From Prochlorococcus sp. AG-409-A19 (GTDB taxonomy: Bacteria; Cyanobacteriota; Cyanobacteriia; PCC-6307; Cyanobiaceae): a stretch of DNA of 64,000 nucleotides. The DNA is taken from contig QCJH01000004.1 of assembly GCA_003216155.1 (NCBI GenBank), positions 41,070-105,069 on the forward strand. The letters run 5' to 3'. Each line of letters opens with the position of its first letter. Within the stretch, counting starts at the first letter, position 1. The translations under genes were made by a program, and so were the position numbers. Below are positions 1 to 8,576 of the stretch, one piece after another. Under the pieces are notes generated by a model. That model did no database searches, was not told the DNA's origin, and saw only the letters and a list, made by a program, of their open reading frames with translations.

Positions 1-1015
1 TGGCTCCAATGAACATGAGTGCCATTAGTAAGAGTAATCCTGAATCGGAAATATTTTCTAGAGATAAGGAAAAGGTTGTAAACCCTGCTGTTCTTGCACT
101 AATTGATTTGAAGAGAGCACTAGAGAAACGTTGAGACCAGCTTATTTCTGCAAAGAAGTTTCCATGGCCAAGAGATTCAGTAATCAATAAACCAACTGTG
201 CCAATGATAATCAGCAAAAAAGAAGTTCGTAGGACTAGCCTTGTATGAAGACTTAAGTTCCGGCGACGTAAGTGCTTTCTATTGCTCCAAAGATCACTCG
301 TTACTCTCCATCCAAGGCCTCCAAGCAATATCAGAGCGATGATTACGCTATTTACTACCCAACTCGTCTGATAATGCTCCAGGCTGCTTGGCCAGAGACT
401 AAAACCAGCATTGTTGTAAGCAGAAATGCTATGGAAAATCGCTGCCCATAGACGCTCTCCTTTATTTGGGATGTCGTTAAAGCCAAAGGCATATAACACT
501 GTTGCGCCTATTAAGATGAGAATAGTGGCAGTAAGGGCAATGCCTCGAAAGGTTCGCCCTACACCCCCAACACCAAATTCATCGAGGGTTTTGCCTCTAT
601 CTAATCTGCATCTGAGTTCTGTTCCTCTCACCACAAAACCTTGAAGGAATGTAGTTATGGCCATTAGACCAAGTCCTCCTGTAAGGAGCATGGCAGCAAG
701 GACAACTTGTCCTAGACCTGTTAAATCTTCGCCTACATCAATAATGCTTAGGCCAGTGACTGTTACAGCAGATGTGGCCGTGAAAAGAGCTTCCCATAGC
801 CCCACTTGACTACTAGAACAGATTGGGGTGGCCAGTATCAAAGTCCCGGTCAGAATTATTAGGAAGCCAGTTACTACTGTGAATTGTGGTACCGATAAAT
901 TTCGGTACCAGTATTTGGTGATATGAACAGCTTTAGGGAGTGACACTGTTTGTTTACGTCCTCTTCTATTTAAAAGTTTGTTGATTGCTTGAAAGGCTCT
1001 TCTTGAAATTGCCAA
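1..1015 (-). CDS. Trk/Ktr-type cation transporter membrane subunit (3' end cut by window)
   Basis: The product moves K+ (or Na+/K+) across the inner membrane, normally with a cytoplasmic TrkA/KtrA nucleotide-binding subunit. About 338 residues are visible; the C-terminus lies outside the window. Several hydrophobic segments alternate with pore loops typical of the TrkH/KtrB family: SAVTVTGLS, then SAYNNAGFS and SARTAGFTT, each with the conserved filter glycine. The likely start is a TTG at the 5' end, because an in-frame TGA lies directly upstream. The gene follows the SLC13-like gene on the same strand after about 36 bases, so they are probably cotranscribed. In related genomes a TrkA-type gene often comes next, but it would be outside the window. 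The family is clear; ion selectivity is not. Confidence 0.88.
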   Translation of the reverse strand, partial: MAISRRAFQAINKLLNRRGRKQTVSLPKAVHITKYWYRNLSVPQFTVVTGFLIILTGTLILATPICSSSQVGLWEALFTATSAVTVTGLSIIDVGEDLTGLGQVVLAAMLLTGGLGLMAITTFLQGFVVRGTELRCRLDRGKTLDEFGVGGVGRTFRGIALTATILILIGATVLYAFGFNDIPNKGERLWAAIFHSISAYNNAGFSLWPSSLEHYQTSWVVNSVIIALILLGGLGWRVTSDLWSNRKHLRRRNLSLHTRLVLRTSFLLIIIGTVGLLITESLGHGNFFAEISWSQRFSSALFKSISARTAGFTTFSLSLENISDSGLLLLMALMFIGA

Positions 1016-1051
1016 TCATTTTACTTAGATGTTTGCACGATTTTGATTAGT

Positions 1052-2875
1052 TCACGAAGTTGAGTATTGCCAGATTATTAGGCCTGGAATTAGAAGAGTC
1101 ATTAGTGCAGTGAGACCCGCACCATATTTTGTGACATCTAAAAAACGATAGCGTCCTGGTCCAAATACCATCAAATTTGTTTGGTAGCCCATGGGCGTCA
1201 AAAATGATTGACTGGCTCCGAATAAAACTGTAAGTAGTAGCGCTTGAGGGGGGAGATTTAATGCTGGGGCGAGTTGAATGGCTACTGGTGCTAATAATGC
1301 AACTGAAGCTGCGTTACTGATTATTTGTGTGACTACTGTTGTCGCCAAGAAGATTATTAATAAGGCTGTATAGGTAGGCCACCCAAGTAGCCAGCTTTCA
1401 AGGCTTTTTGCAAGAGCGTCTGCTAATCCAGTAGCTTGTAACGCTACGCTAAAACTTGAAAGTGATCCAAGTAAAAGAATTACGTCTAAACGAATAGATC
1501 TTTGAACTTCTCCTGGTCGAAGGCAACCTGCTGCAACCATTGCTACAGCTGCTAATAATACGGCTGCCACAAGAGGGAGAGAGGTGATTGTTGGCACGAT
1601 CAACATGGAAAGAGCGATGCTGATAGCTATTGGCTTTCGCCGAATAGTTGGTAGATCATTCTCTATTTGATCAAGCACAAGCAAATCATTGTTTGCTTGT
1701 AGACCGCGAATGGCATCCATAGGTGCTTGCAAAAGCAATACATCGCCTTCTCGCAAAACTGCCTGTCCCAGCCTTTCTTGTACTGTTTGTTGTCCACGTC
1801 TAAGTGCAAGAACTGTGGCATTATGTCTTTGTCGAAACCTCAACTCTCTGAGGCTGGCACCAGCAAGTGTTGAGCTGGCCGGGAGAAGGACCTCTACAGT
1901 TTTTTGTTCTTCTCTCCTATTATTAGATTTAAAGCTGGGTGAGCTCTTTTGAAACTCTTGCTTAGTTAGTTGGACAGTGTTCTCTTGTTGAAGTCGTAGT
2001 AGATCTCCGCGGGTAACTCTGAGTAGCAATCGATCTCCAGGTTCAATTTTTCTATCAGCTAGTGGTGGAACAAATTGCTCTTTTCCTCTTTGGAGTTCAA
2101 GGACATCGACATCAAAACGGCGTTGCAAACGACTGTTATGTAATGATTGCCCGACTAAATTGGAGTCTGATGGAATCGTTACCTCAGTGAAGTAGCCAGT
2201 TCTATCTTTATTGCCTCCTAGCTCATTGCTTTCTCTACCTCTGTCAGGCAACAAGCTTTTAGGTGCCCATAAAAGATAAAGAGTACCCACTAGCCATATA
2301 GGTAGACCAATGGCTGTAAAGCTGAATAACTCAAGAGATCCGTAACCGAGCTGCTCGCTAATATCGCTGACCAAAAGATTGACTGAACTGCCCAGCAAAG
2401 TAAGGGTCCCGCCAAGTACTGTCGCGAATGAAAGAGGAAGTAGCACTCTTGAGGGAGAGATATTACGTCTATTGCACCAAGCTTCAATTACTGGCAATAA
2501 AGAGGCGACAACAGGGGTATTAGGAACAACTCCAGAAATAGGGCCTACAACTAGCCCTAAAAGGGCTATTAATCTCCGTGGAGTGCGAATGCTTTCGGAT
2601 GCAATTAGCTCTCTGAGACGATCTAAAGCTCCACTTTTGAATAATGCGGTTGAGACTGCAAATAGACCCATAAGGGTTATCAGAGAAGGACTGCCAAACC
2701 CTGCGAGTGCTTTGTGAGGGTCTAAGACTCCAGTGGCCATAAGTAATCCAACGCTTAATAACCCAGTCAGTTCAGCTGCCAGTGCACCGCTTATGAAAAG
2801 CACTATCGCTAGCAATAAAATTGCCAGTGTGATCAAGGCCTGAGGGTTTTGTAGAGCAACGTTTAGTTCATTCAT
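1052..2875 (-). CDS. SLC13/DASS-family permease with two internal TrkA-C domains
   Basis: This is an inner-membrane anion permease of the divalent anion:sodium symporter superfamily, with sulfate or dicarboxylate as possible substrates. The 607 residues begin with a membrane half (about 1-210, including the PNTPVVASLLPV segment), continue with two soluble TrkA-C/RCK_C modules (about 225-300 and 325-400, each ending in a GD-LLL pattern), and close with a second membrane half that carries the SNAASVALLAPVA signature near residue 520. The ATG start is unambiguous. It lies 6 bases downstream of hflX and just upstream of the Trk-type subunit. TrkA-C domains usually bind small ligands, so the transporter may be ligand-gated. 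The substrate cannot be read from the sequence. Confidence 0.88.
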   Translation of the reverse strand: MNELNVALQNPQALITLAILLLAIVLFISGALAAELTGLLSVGLLMATGVLDPHKALAGFGSPSLITLMGLFAVSTALFKSGALDRLRELIASESIRTPRRLIALLGLVVGPISGVVPNTPVVASLLPVIEAWCNRRNISPSRVLLPLSFATVLGGTLTLLGSSVNLLVSDISEQLGYGSLELFSFTAIGLPIWLVGTLYLLWAPKSLLPDRGRESNELGGNKDRTGYFTEVTIPSDSNLVGQSLHNSRLQRRFDVDVLELQRGKEQFVPPLADRKIEPGDRLLLRVTRGDLLRLQQENTVQLTKQEFQKSSPSFKSNNRREEQKTVEVLLPASSTLAGASLRELRFRQRHNATVLALRRGQQTVQERLGQAVLREGDVLLLQAPMDAIRGLQANNDLLVLDQIENDLPTIRRKPIAISIALSMLIVPTITSLPLVAAVLLAAVAMVAAGCLRPGEVQRSIRLDVILLLGSLSSFSVALQATGLADALAKSLESWLLGWPTYTALLIIFLATTVVTQIISNAASVALLAPVAIQLAPALNLPPQALLLTVLFGASQSFLTPMGYQTNLMVFGPGRYRFLDVTKYGAGLTALMTLLIPGLIIWQYSTS

Positions 2876-2881
2876 ACGACC

Positions 2882-4552
2882 TTATTGATTGGTACCCATC
2901 GGCTGATTTGCCGTGGAGTCTTTAATTTGGTCCCCTAGCCATTTCTTGAGTCCTACTAGACCTGCCCCAGAAGTCGCTGAGACAAAGATTGTAGAAGGAT
3001 TTAATAAGTTGATCTCATCAATGGATGAATGCTCACATCGGTCAATTTGATTGGCTACTACTTGACGATGAGATTTGGCACCCATGGAATCAAGCAATTG
3101 ATTCACTGTGGTTAATTGGGTTTTCCAATCAGGGTTAGATAAGTCAACTATAAGAAGTAGTATATCTGCTTCTAGTGTTTCCTCGAGAGTAGCTCGAAAT
3201 GCCTCTATTAGTGTACGGGGCAGCTCTCGTATAAATCCGACAGTATCTGTTACTAATAAGTCTGTTGTAGGCCTATTCGCTTGAGGTAAAGAGAGGCGCC
3301 TAGTAGTAGGGTCTAAAGTAGCAAAAGGCTTATTTGCAACTTCGACTTTGCCTGATTGATTTAGATTGCAAATAGAGTTTAAAAGAGATGATTTGCCTGC
3401 ATTTGTATAGCCCACTAGTGCTATTCGGGGGAGTGAACTCCTGTGATTACGTATAAGTGATCGATGTTTACTTAATTGTTTAAGCTCTTTCGTTAAATGT
3501 TGAATGCGGCGTGCAATCGCTCGACGATCTTTTTCTAGTTGGGTTTCTCCAGGTCCTCTTGTGCCGATTCCGCCACCTTGGCGTGAAAGACTTCTTCCTC
3601 GCCCGGTTAGTCTTGTGACTCGATAACGCAACTGTGCCAACTCAACTTGGAGACGGCCTGAAGCACTTGAAGCTCTTTGGGCAAAAATGTCGAGAATTAG
3701 TTCACTACGGTCCATCACAGGACAATCCAGCAAGCGTTCAAGATTTCTTGCTTGTATAGGAGTGAGTTCACGGTCCGTAATGATTAGAGATGCTCTATTC
3801 CTACGAACTTCTAGAGCAGCTTCTTGAAGCTTTCCTTTCCCCCATATTGTTTGAGGATTAGGTGAGCCTTCTCTTTGACTTATCCAAGCCACAGGGTCTG
3901 CACCAGCGCTTCTTACTAAGCCTTCAAGTTCTGCAAGATTGCGATCACTACAATTGATATTTTTGCTTCTAAGTATCAAAAGCAAAACCCTTTCTTCAGA
4001 ACTTTTTTGTGAACACAGCTCTTTGATCTTAAGGGGCTCGCTGAGCTGGGATTGTTGACAAAGTTTGCTTAGGCTGCTTCTTTCGAGAAGTTTCCATCCA
4101 GAGGGTTCAATTGGATTTGGTTGCCAAAGAGTGGCTACTTTTTGCCCCCCACGACTTGCTGTTGGCGTAAAACGTAGCCAGTAGATAGGAAAGAGATCAA
4201 AAGCAACGATTGCTTCACGGCGGTCAGGGTCTAAAACATTTTTATTTAATTGATTAGGGCAACTGATTAGTCGCCAGACATTTTTATTACTGCGTGTTGA
4301 ATTGGGTAATTGAGTCAGAAGTTGATTTGATTCATCTAGAGGACCTACCCAAAGAAGTCGACACAATCCTCGACTATCTAAAATCATATGGAGTGGTTGG
4401 CAAAGATTGACTACTTCTTTTGCAAGTTTTTCTAGTGTAATGAAATCCACTCCTTCATATTGCGGATGCCTACGATGGCTTATGCGCACTAACTCCTTGT
4501 GCTGAGAAGGCCTGAGACCTTTTGTTCGACCAGCTATATGTGTTTGCCTCAA
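2882..4552 (-). CDS. hflX: Ribosome-associated GTPase HflX
   Basis: HflX binds the 50S subunit and can split stalled ribosomes under stress. The 556-residue protein has the HflX N-terminal domain, a coiled glycine-rich linker (GRGRSLSRQGGGIGTRGPGE near 320-340) and a G domain with P-loop GYTNAGKSS near 379, switch II DTVGF near 433 and NQID as the G4 motif. About 170 residues precede the core, a length seen in other cyanobacterial HflX proteins. The chosen start is a TTG whose TTGA overlaps the stop of the upstream NADH dehydrogenase gene, which suggests translational coupling. No ATG lies nearby in frame. Function is secure; the exact start is less so. Confidence 0.93.
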   Translation of the reverse strand: MRQTHIAGRTKGLRPSQHKELVRISHRRHPQYEGVDFITLEKLAKEVVNLCQPLHMILDSRGLCRLLWVGPLDESNQLLTQLPNSTRSNKNVWRLISCPNQLNKNVLDPDRREAIVAFDLFPIYWLRFTPTASRGGQKVATLWQPNPIEPSGWKLLERSSLSKLCQQSQLSEPLKIKELCSQKSSEERVLLLILRSKNINCSDRNLAELEGLVRSAGADPVAWISQREGSPNPQTIWGKGKLQEAALEVRRNRASLIITDRELTPIQARNLERLLDCPVMDRSELILDIFAQRASSASGRLQVELAQLRYRVTRLTGRGRSLSRQGGGIGTRGPGETQLEKDRRAIARRIQHLTKELKQLSKHRSLIRNHRSSLPRIALVGYTNAGKSSLLNSICNLNQSGKVEVANKPFATLDPTTRRLSLPQANRPTTDLLVTDTVGFIRELPRTLIEAFRATLEETLEADILLLIVDLSNPDWKTQLTTVNQLLDSMGAKSHRQVVANQIDRCEHSSIDEINLLNPSTIFVSATSGAGLVGLKKWLGDQIKDSTANQPMGTNQ

Positions 4553-5718
4553 TGATTTAACAGCCAGGCAAAGGCTGAACGAAAACTTAGGGAAAAGTTA
4601 GGAAGCTTTGTTAGGTAAGCCATTCTTCTGATTTGAAAGGCTAATGGTCCTGAAAGGGTTAAACCTAATCCTGTGAATGTTGCCTCCCCTATCCCAAGAC
4701 TAAGCATTTCTCCAAACTCTTCATATTCAAATGTTTCAGGTGCTTTGCCTGCTCTTATAGCCATTGTTATACGAGCAGCTGCTTCCCCTTGTTGCATGGC
4801 GACCTGAGCGTTAGCAGGGAGTAGCTTTTCTGCGTTGTAGGCAACATCCCCAATTGCTAGTGTGTTTTTGAGACCTATTACGCGAAGTGAGGAGTCGATG
4901 ACTAGCTTGCCATTTTTAAGATCAAGATTAGGTAAAAGCGACGGCAAAATAGGCTTTGTTCCTCCTGCCCAAATAAGGCCTTGATGATGTAATTTTGTTA
5001 AAATAGATCTGTCTTTAATTTGAGTTTTAAGTTCAATATGGTCTTCGCTTATTGCCGCTAATTTTGTACTCAAATGAATTTGCACTTTTCTTTTCTTTAA
5101 AGCAGCAATGGCTTGTTCTCTATTGAAGGATTTTGCCAAGGGAAGAATAGATTCTCCGACCTCAATAAGGTGGATTTTTGCTAAACCATTAAGTAAATCT
5201 CCTAACTTGCATGCAAGTTCCACTCCCGATGCCCCGGCTCCTATAATTGCCATTATTTGGTTGATATTTTTGTTTGGGTTGATTTCATTTATATGCTCCC
5301 TTAGAAGTTCAACATCTTGAATAGTTTGAAACATAAATGCATGTTCTTTCAACCCAGGAATTTTATAATCTTTTGGCTTTGCTCCAGTGCAAATAATTAG
5401 CTGCGAATAATGAATATTTAGACCTGAATTGGTAGTTATTCTCTGTTCATTCGTGTTGATATTTACAGCCTTTTCCTTTAGTAATGCAATTCCATGATTG
5501 CTTACAAAGGAGTCGTAAGACGGTGAAATTTCCCATGCTTGAACTTCTCCACTTAATACTTCATAAAGAAGTGGTGAAAAGATGAATTTCTCCCGCTGTT
5601 CAATAAGTAGGATTGGAGGGCGTGGTTGATATCGACTTAGAGCAAGTGCGGTTGTGAGTCCAGCAAAACCTCCACCTATTAGAACTACAGCATTGTTATT
5701 GGGAGCATTTTGGGCCAT
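4549..5718 (-). CDS. Type II NAD(P)H dehydrogenase (NDH-2-like, FAD)
   Basis: The enzyme is a single-subunit flavoprotein that oxidises NAD(P)H and passes electrons to quinone at the membrane without pumping protons. The 389-residue sequence shows an N-terminal FAD Rossmann motif GGGFAGL near 15-21, a second nucleotide-binding motif GAGASG near 160 for the pyridine nucleotide, and a late FAD motif IGDVAYN near 290. The C-terminal stretch has the amphipathic, membrane-associating character of NDH-2. The start is an ATG. The stop overlaps the hflX start by four bases. It could alternatively act as a redox sensor, as proposed for some cyanobacterial Ndb proteins. Confidence 0.88.
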   Translation of the reverse strand: MAQNAPNNNAVVLIGGGFAGLTTALALSRYQPRPPILLIEQREKFIFSPLLYEVLSGEVQAWEISPSYDSFVSNHGIALLKEKAVNINTNEQRITTNSGLNIHYSQLIICTGAKPKDYKIPGLKEHAFMFQTIQDVELLREHINEINPNKNINQIMAIIGAGASGVELACKLGDLLNGLAKIHLIEVGESILPLAKSFNREQAIAALKKRKVQIHLSTKLAAISEDHIELKTQIKDRSILTKLHHQGLIWAGGTKPILPSLLPNLDLKNGKLVIDSSLRVIGLKNTLAIGDVAYNAEKLLPANAQVAMQQGEAAARITMAIRAGKAPETFEYEEFGEMLSLGIGEATFTGLGLTLSGPLAFQIRRMAYLTKLPNFSLSFRSAFAWLLNH

Positions 5719-5847
5719 GGGCTCAGGGCCTGAGATGATTTTTGAACACTAAACAAGCCTTGAGGTTACGTGACATTGGATGATGGGGTTATGAAGGATG
5801 GTTCATTTCTCAGAACTAATAAGTCAACCTCGCTTGAGGGAAGGGCA

Positions 5848-6576
5848 ATGTCTTCAATGATGGACTGCTCAATTGAGGATGCAAGAACCCATTTGGTGAG
5901 TCTCAAGCCACAGGATCGCTTGAGGTGGGCGTATGAGCAATTTGGTACAGGTTTTGCAATCACTACAAGTTTTGGAATTCAATCTGCGGTCTTGATTCAT
6001 ATGATTTCTTCGCTGAAGACTGAACCATCTATTCCAGTTGTCTGGGTTGATACTGGATATATGCCATCAGAGACTTACCAATATGCTTCTGAGCTTATGA
6101 AGGCTTTGCCAATAGATCTAAGGGTGGTTCAGAGCACTATGTCTCCGGCACGAATGGAGGCTTTATTTGGGAGACTTTGGGAAACAGGTTCTGTGAAGGA
6201 TTTGGAGAAGTATCATCAGCTCCGAAAAGTTGAGCCTCTTGAACAAGCATTAAATGATCTTCAGGTTAGATGTTGGGGCAGTGGGGTTAGAGGTGGTCAA
6301 ACGGACCACCGACGTTTAATGACTTGCTTAGATCCAATAAGAGGACGCTTGTCATTGCGCCCTTTGTTGGACTGGACGCCTAAAGATGTTTTTTATTACA
6401 TGGAGGAGCATCAGTTACCTCAACATCCTTTATTCGCAAAAGGGTATTCAACCGTTGGAGATTGGCATTCCAGTTCCCCTGATGGTGTTGATTCGAAGGG
6501 GAGAGAGACACGTTTTGGTGGGTTGAAACAGGAATGTGGCATTCATCTTCCTGGGATGGATGGGGAAGGAATTTGA
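5848..6576 (+). CDS. cysH: Phosphoadenylylsulfate (PAPS) reductase
   Basis: The enzyme reduces PAPS to sulfite in assimilatory sulfate reduction, using thioredoxin as donor. The core shows the PP-loop-like start ITTSFGIQSAV, the VDTGYMPSETY segment, RGGQTDHR, and the C-terminal catalytic cysteine in ECGIHLPG. The paired CC and CxxC cysteines that hold a 4Fe-4S cluster in APS reductases are missing, which points to PAPS rather than APS. The open frame extends upstream to a GTG at 5770, but the ATG used here follows a purine-rich GAGGGAAGG and fits family length. It is divergent from the NDH-2 gene, and its stop overlaps the start of the pantothenate kinase gene. Confidence 0.92.
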   Translation: MSSMMDCSIEDARTHLVSLKPQDRLRWAYEQFGTGFAITTSFGIQSAVLIHMISSLKTEPSIPVVWVDTGYMPSETYQYASELMKALPIDLRVVQSTMSPARMEALFGRLWETGSVKDLEKYHQLRKVEPLEQALNDLQVRCWGSGVRGGQTDHRRLMTCLDPIRGRLSLRPLLDWTPKDVFYYMEEHQLPQHPLFAKGYSTVGDWHSSSPDGVDSKGRETRFGGLKQECGIHLPGMDGEGI

Positions 6577-7292
6577 AGGTGGAAGTAGATAGGCGTTGCC
6601 TATTGATAGGTAACACACGTTGGCATTGGGCAGAGAATGCAGGTGGTTCATGGGAATTCAGCCACACTTTGCCTGATCCGGCGAGAATTAAATTTGCCAA
6701 GATTCACTTAGACGCCTGGGCATCAGTAGGCGATCTACCTTCAGAACTTTCTTTAGATCCAGTTCATCGTCTCTCTTTACAAGACGTTCCTATTCGCCAA
6801 GCTCCTACTTGGTTAGGTATAGATCGCGCTTTGGCGGCTTGGGGCGCTCTTCAAAGGGCTAAGGAGCATGGTCTGGATAAAGCCGGAATATTGGTTGCTG
6901 ATGCTGGAACTGTTTTGAGCCTAACGCGAGTGACGGCAGAAGCCCGATTTAATGGTGGACAATTGGCGGCAGGATTGAGGATGCAACTATCTTCAATGGC
7001 TCAGGGCGCTAAACAGTTGGATGACCCAGGCTTTGAGGGGGAGCTTACAAATGAATTTTTTCCACAGGAGACCTCTGAGGCAATGAGGAGAGGAAGCTTG
7101 CAGGCATTAGTTGGAATCCTTTTTCAGGCTCAACGTGAGGCGAAATTACCGATATGGTTATGTGGAGGTGATGCACCTTTGCTTTTAGACCATCTCAAAG
7201 AAAGGAACATTGACTTTGCCCATCATCCACACTTAGTACTTGAGGGTATGGTCGATGTACAAAGTCGAGTCAGTTCAGGCCTAAGTCGGTAA
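6573..7292 (+). CDS. coaX: Type III pantothenate kinase
   Basis: CoaX phosphorylates pantothenate in the first step of coenzyme A synthesis and belongs to the ASKHA fold. Recognisable pieces are the N-terminal phosphate motif GNTRWHW, the dimer and substrate motif LGIDRALAAWGA near residue 84, the catalytic DAGT near 110, and the glycine-rich NGGQLAAG near 126. The usual aspartate two residues before the first GN is not present (LLIGNTR), as noted in the findings. The start is a TTG that overlaps the cysH stop; a GTG two codons later is an alternative. The 3' end overlaps the convergent peroxiredoxin gene by about 23 bases. Confidence 0.85.
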   Translation: MKVEVDRRCLLIGNTRWHWAENAGGSWEFSHTLPDPARIKFAKIHLDAWASVGDLPSELSLDPVHRLSLQDVPIRQAPTWLGIDRALAAWGALQRAKEHGLDKAGILVADAGTVLSLTRVTAEARFNGGQLAAGLRMQLSSMAQGAKQLDDPGFEGELTNEFFPQETSEAMRRGSLQALVGILFQAQREAKLPIWLCGGDAPLLLDHLKERNIDFAHHPHLVLEGMVDVQSRVSSGLSR

Positions 7293-7737
7293 GTATTTGG
7301 TCGGCCATTTTTTCAGCTTTGACTTTGAGGTATATCAGTTCAATCTTTCCCTTGGGGTCAATTACAAATGTATGACGCATCATCCCCATGTATTCACGCC
7401 CCATAAATTTTTTTAGTCCATAGCTTTCATAAGAAGTAGCAATTGGACAAGGCTCTTCATCGCTTAGAAGAGTGAAAGGTAATTGGTACTTATTTATGAA
7501 TTTAAGGTGGGAAGTGGCTCCGTCTTTACTGATCCCAAGTACTTTGATTTTATTGGCTTCAAGAACTTGCCAGCGATCTCTAAAACCACATGCTTCTTTT
7601 GTACATCCAGGGGTGTCGTCTTTGGGATAGAAATAAATCACTACTCGCTGACCTTTTAGGGAAGCAAGACTAATCAATTTGCCATCCTGATTAGGAAGAT
7701 TGAATTCTGGGGCTTGATCCCCGATTTTAAGGTTCAT
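7270..7737 (-). CDS. bcp: Peroxiredoxin Q / bacterioferritin comigratory protein
   Basis: This is a thiol peroxidase that removes H2O2 and organic peroxides with thioredoxin as reductant. The 155-residue product starts with the family sequence MNLKIGDQAPEF and contains the atypical two-cysteine site DDTPGCTKEACGF near residues 42-54, with peroxidatic and resolving cysteines five apart, as in PrxQ. The frame is open for another 25 codons upstream, but the internal ATG gives the conserved N-terminus. The 5' end abuts the start of the divergent phosphopantetheinyl transferase gene, so the two promoters must lie inside one another's coding sequence. The 3' end overlaps coaX convergently. Confidence 0.94.
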   Translation of the reverse strand: MNLKIGDQAPEFNLPNQDGKLISLASLKGQRVVIYFYPKDDTPGCTKEACGFRDRWQVLEANKIKVLGISKDGATSHLKFINKYQLPFTLLSDEEPCPIATSYESYGLKKFMGREYMGMMRHTFVIDPKGKIELIYLKVKAEKMADQILTDLGLN

Positions 7738-7739
7738 TG

Positions 7740-8393
7740 ATGTCACCAGTACCCGTTGATAAAAGCGTACTTGCATTGTGGCTCTTCCCCATGGATTTGC
7801 CTTTGATGCCAATTACTAATGATGAAGAAGACTGGGCAGATGCTTTGCCAGAGCGTCGTTCAAGGGAGTTTCGATATTCACGAGGATATGTTCGGCATGC
7901 TTTAGCTGATTTGTTTCAAGTACCTGCTTTAGATGTCCCTCTTCAATCCGCCCCTGGAAGGCCTTCTCAATTAGCAGAAGGATGGGGTTTTATTAGCTTT
8001 AGCCATTGTAGAGACTCCCTTTTTGTTGGCTGGTCTTCTAGCAGGATTGGTGTTGATTTAGAGAGAGTTGATCGTCAATTTTGTGCTGACCGACTAGTGC
8101 GACGCTATTTCCCAACTAAGGAGCAAGTTGAGGTTGCTTTTTTGGATGAAGACGATTTTCAAAAAGTCGTTCTTGAAAAATGGCTTACTAAGGAAGCAGC
8201 TATTAAATGGCAACGTGGCAAAATTTCCAAGGATTTGAGGCATTGGTGTTGCCTTGAAAGCTCTTCATTGGTATCACATGATTTTCTTTCATATGAGCTG
8301 GTTGTACACCGATTGCATTATGGTGAATGGTCCATGGCGGTGGTTAGTGATGTGATGACAATTACTAATCCTCCAATTATTTGCATAAGCTGA
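7740..8393 (+). CDS. 4'-phosphopantetheinyl transferase (Sfp/HetI-like)
   Basis: The enzyme moves the phosphopantetheine arm of CoA onto acyl carrier proteins. The 217-residue length and the two metal/CoA motifs fit the Sfp group: IGVDLERVDR near residue 105 and EKWLTKEAAIKW near 145. Picocyanobacteria have few polyketide genes, so the natural target is probably the fatty-acid ACP. An ATG at 7740 follows a TTG at 7737; starts further in (MDLPLMPI) are possible and would relieve the head-to-head contact with the peroxiredoxin gene. Family assignment is firm; the N-terminus is uncertain. Confidence 0.85.
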   Translation: MSPVPVDKSVLALWLFPMDLPLMPITNDEEDWADALPERRSREFRYSRGYVRHALADLFQVPALDVPLQSAPGRPSQLAEGWGFISFSHCRDSLFVGWSSSRIGVDLERVDRQFCADRLVRRYFPTKEQVEVAFLDEDDFQKVVLEKWLTKEAAIKWQRGKISKDLRHWCCLESSSLVSHDFLSYELVVHRLHYGEWSMAVVSDVMTITNPPIICIS

Positions 8394-8576
8394 GTTCAAG
8401 ATAAAGGATGAAATGCTGGACAGATATTTTGCCTTTATATTTTCAAGATGGAAAATCTTCTAATTATTTAGGGAGGGGACTCTTTTTGATTCTCGACCAT
8501 AACCTTTATGGCAATGTATCGTCTTGAACCAAACTTCCTTGCCTTTGCCCTTATCGCAATGAAATATACTTTGTGC

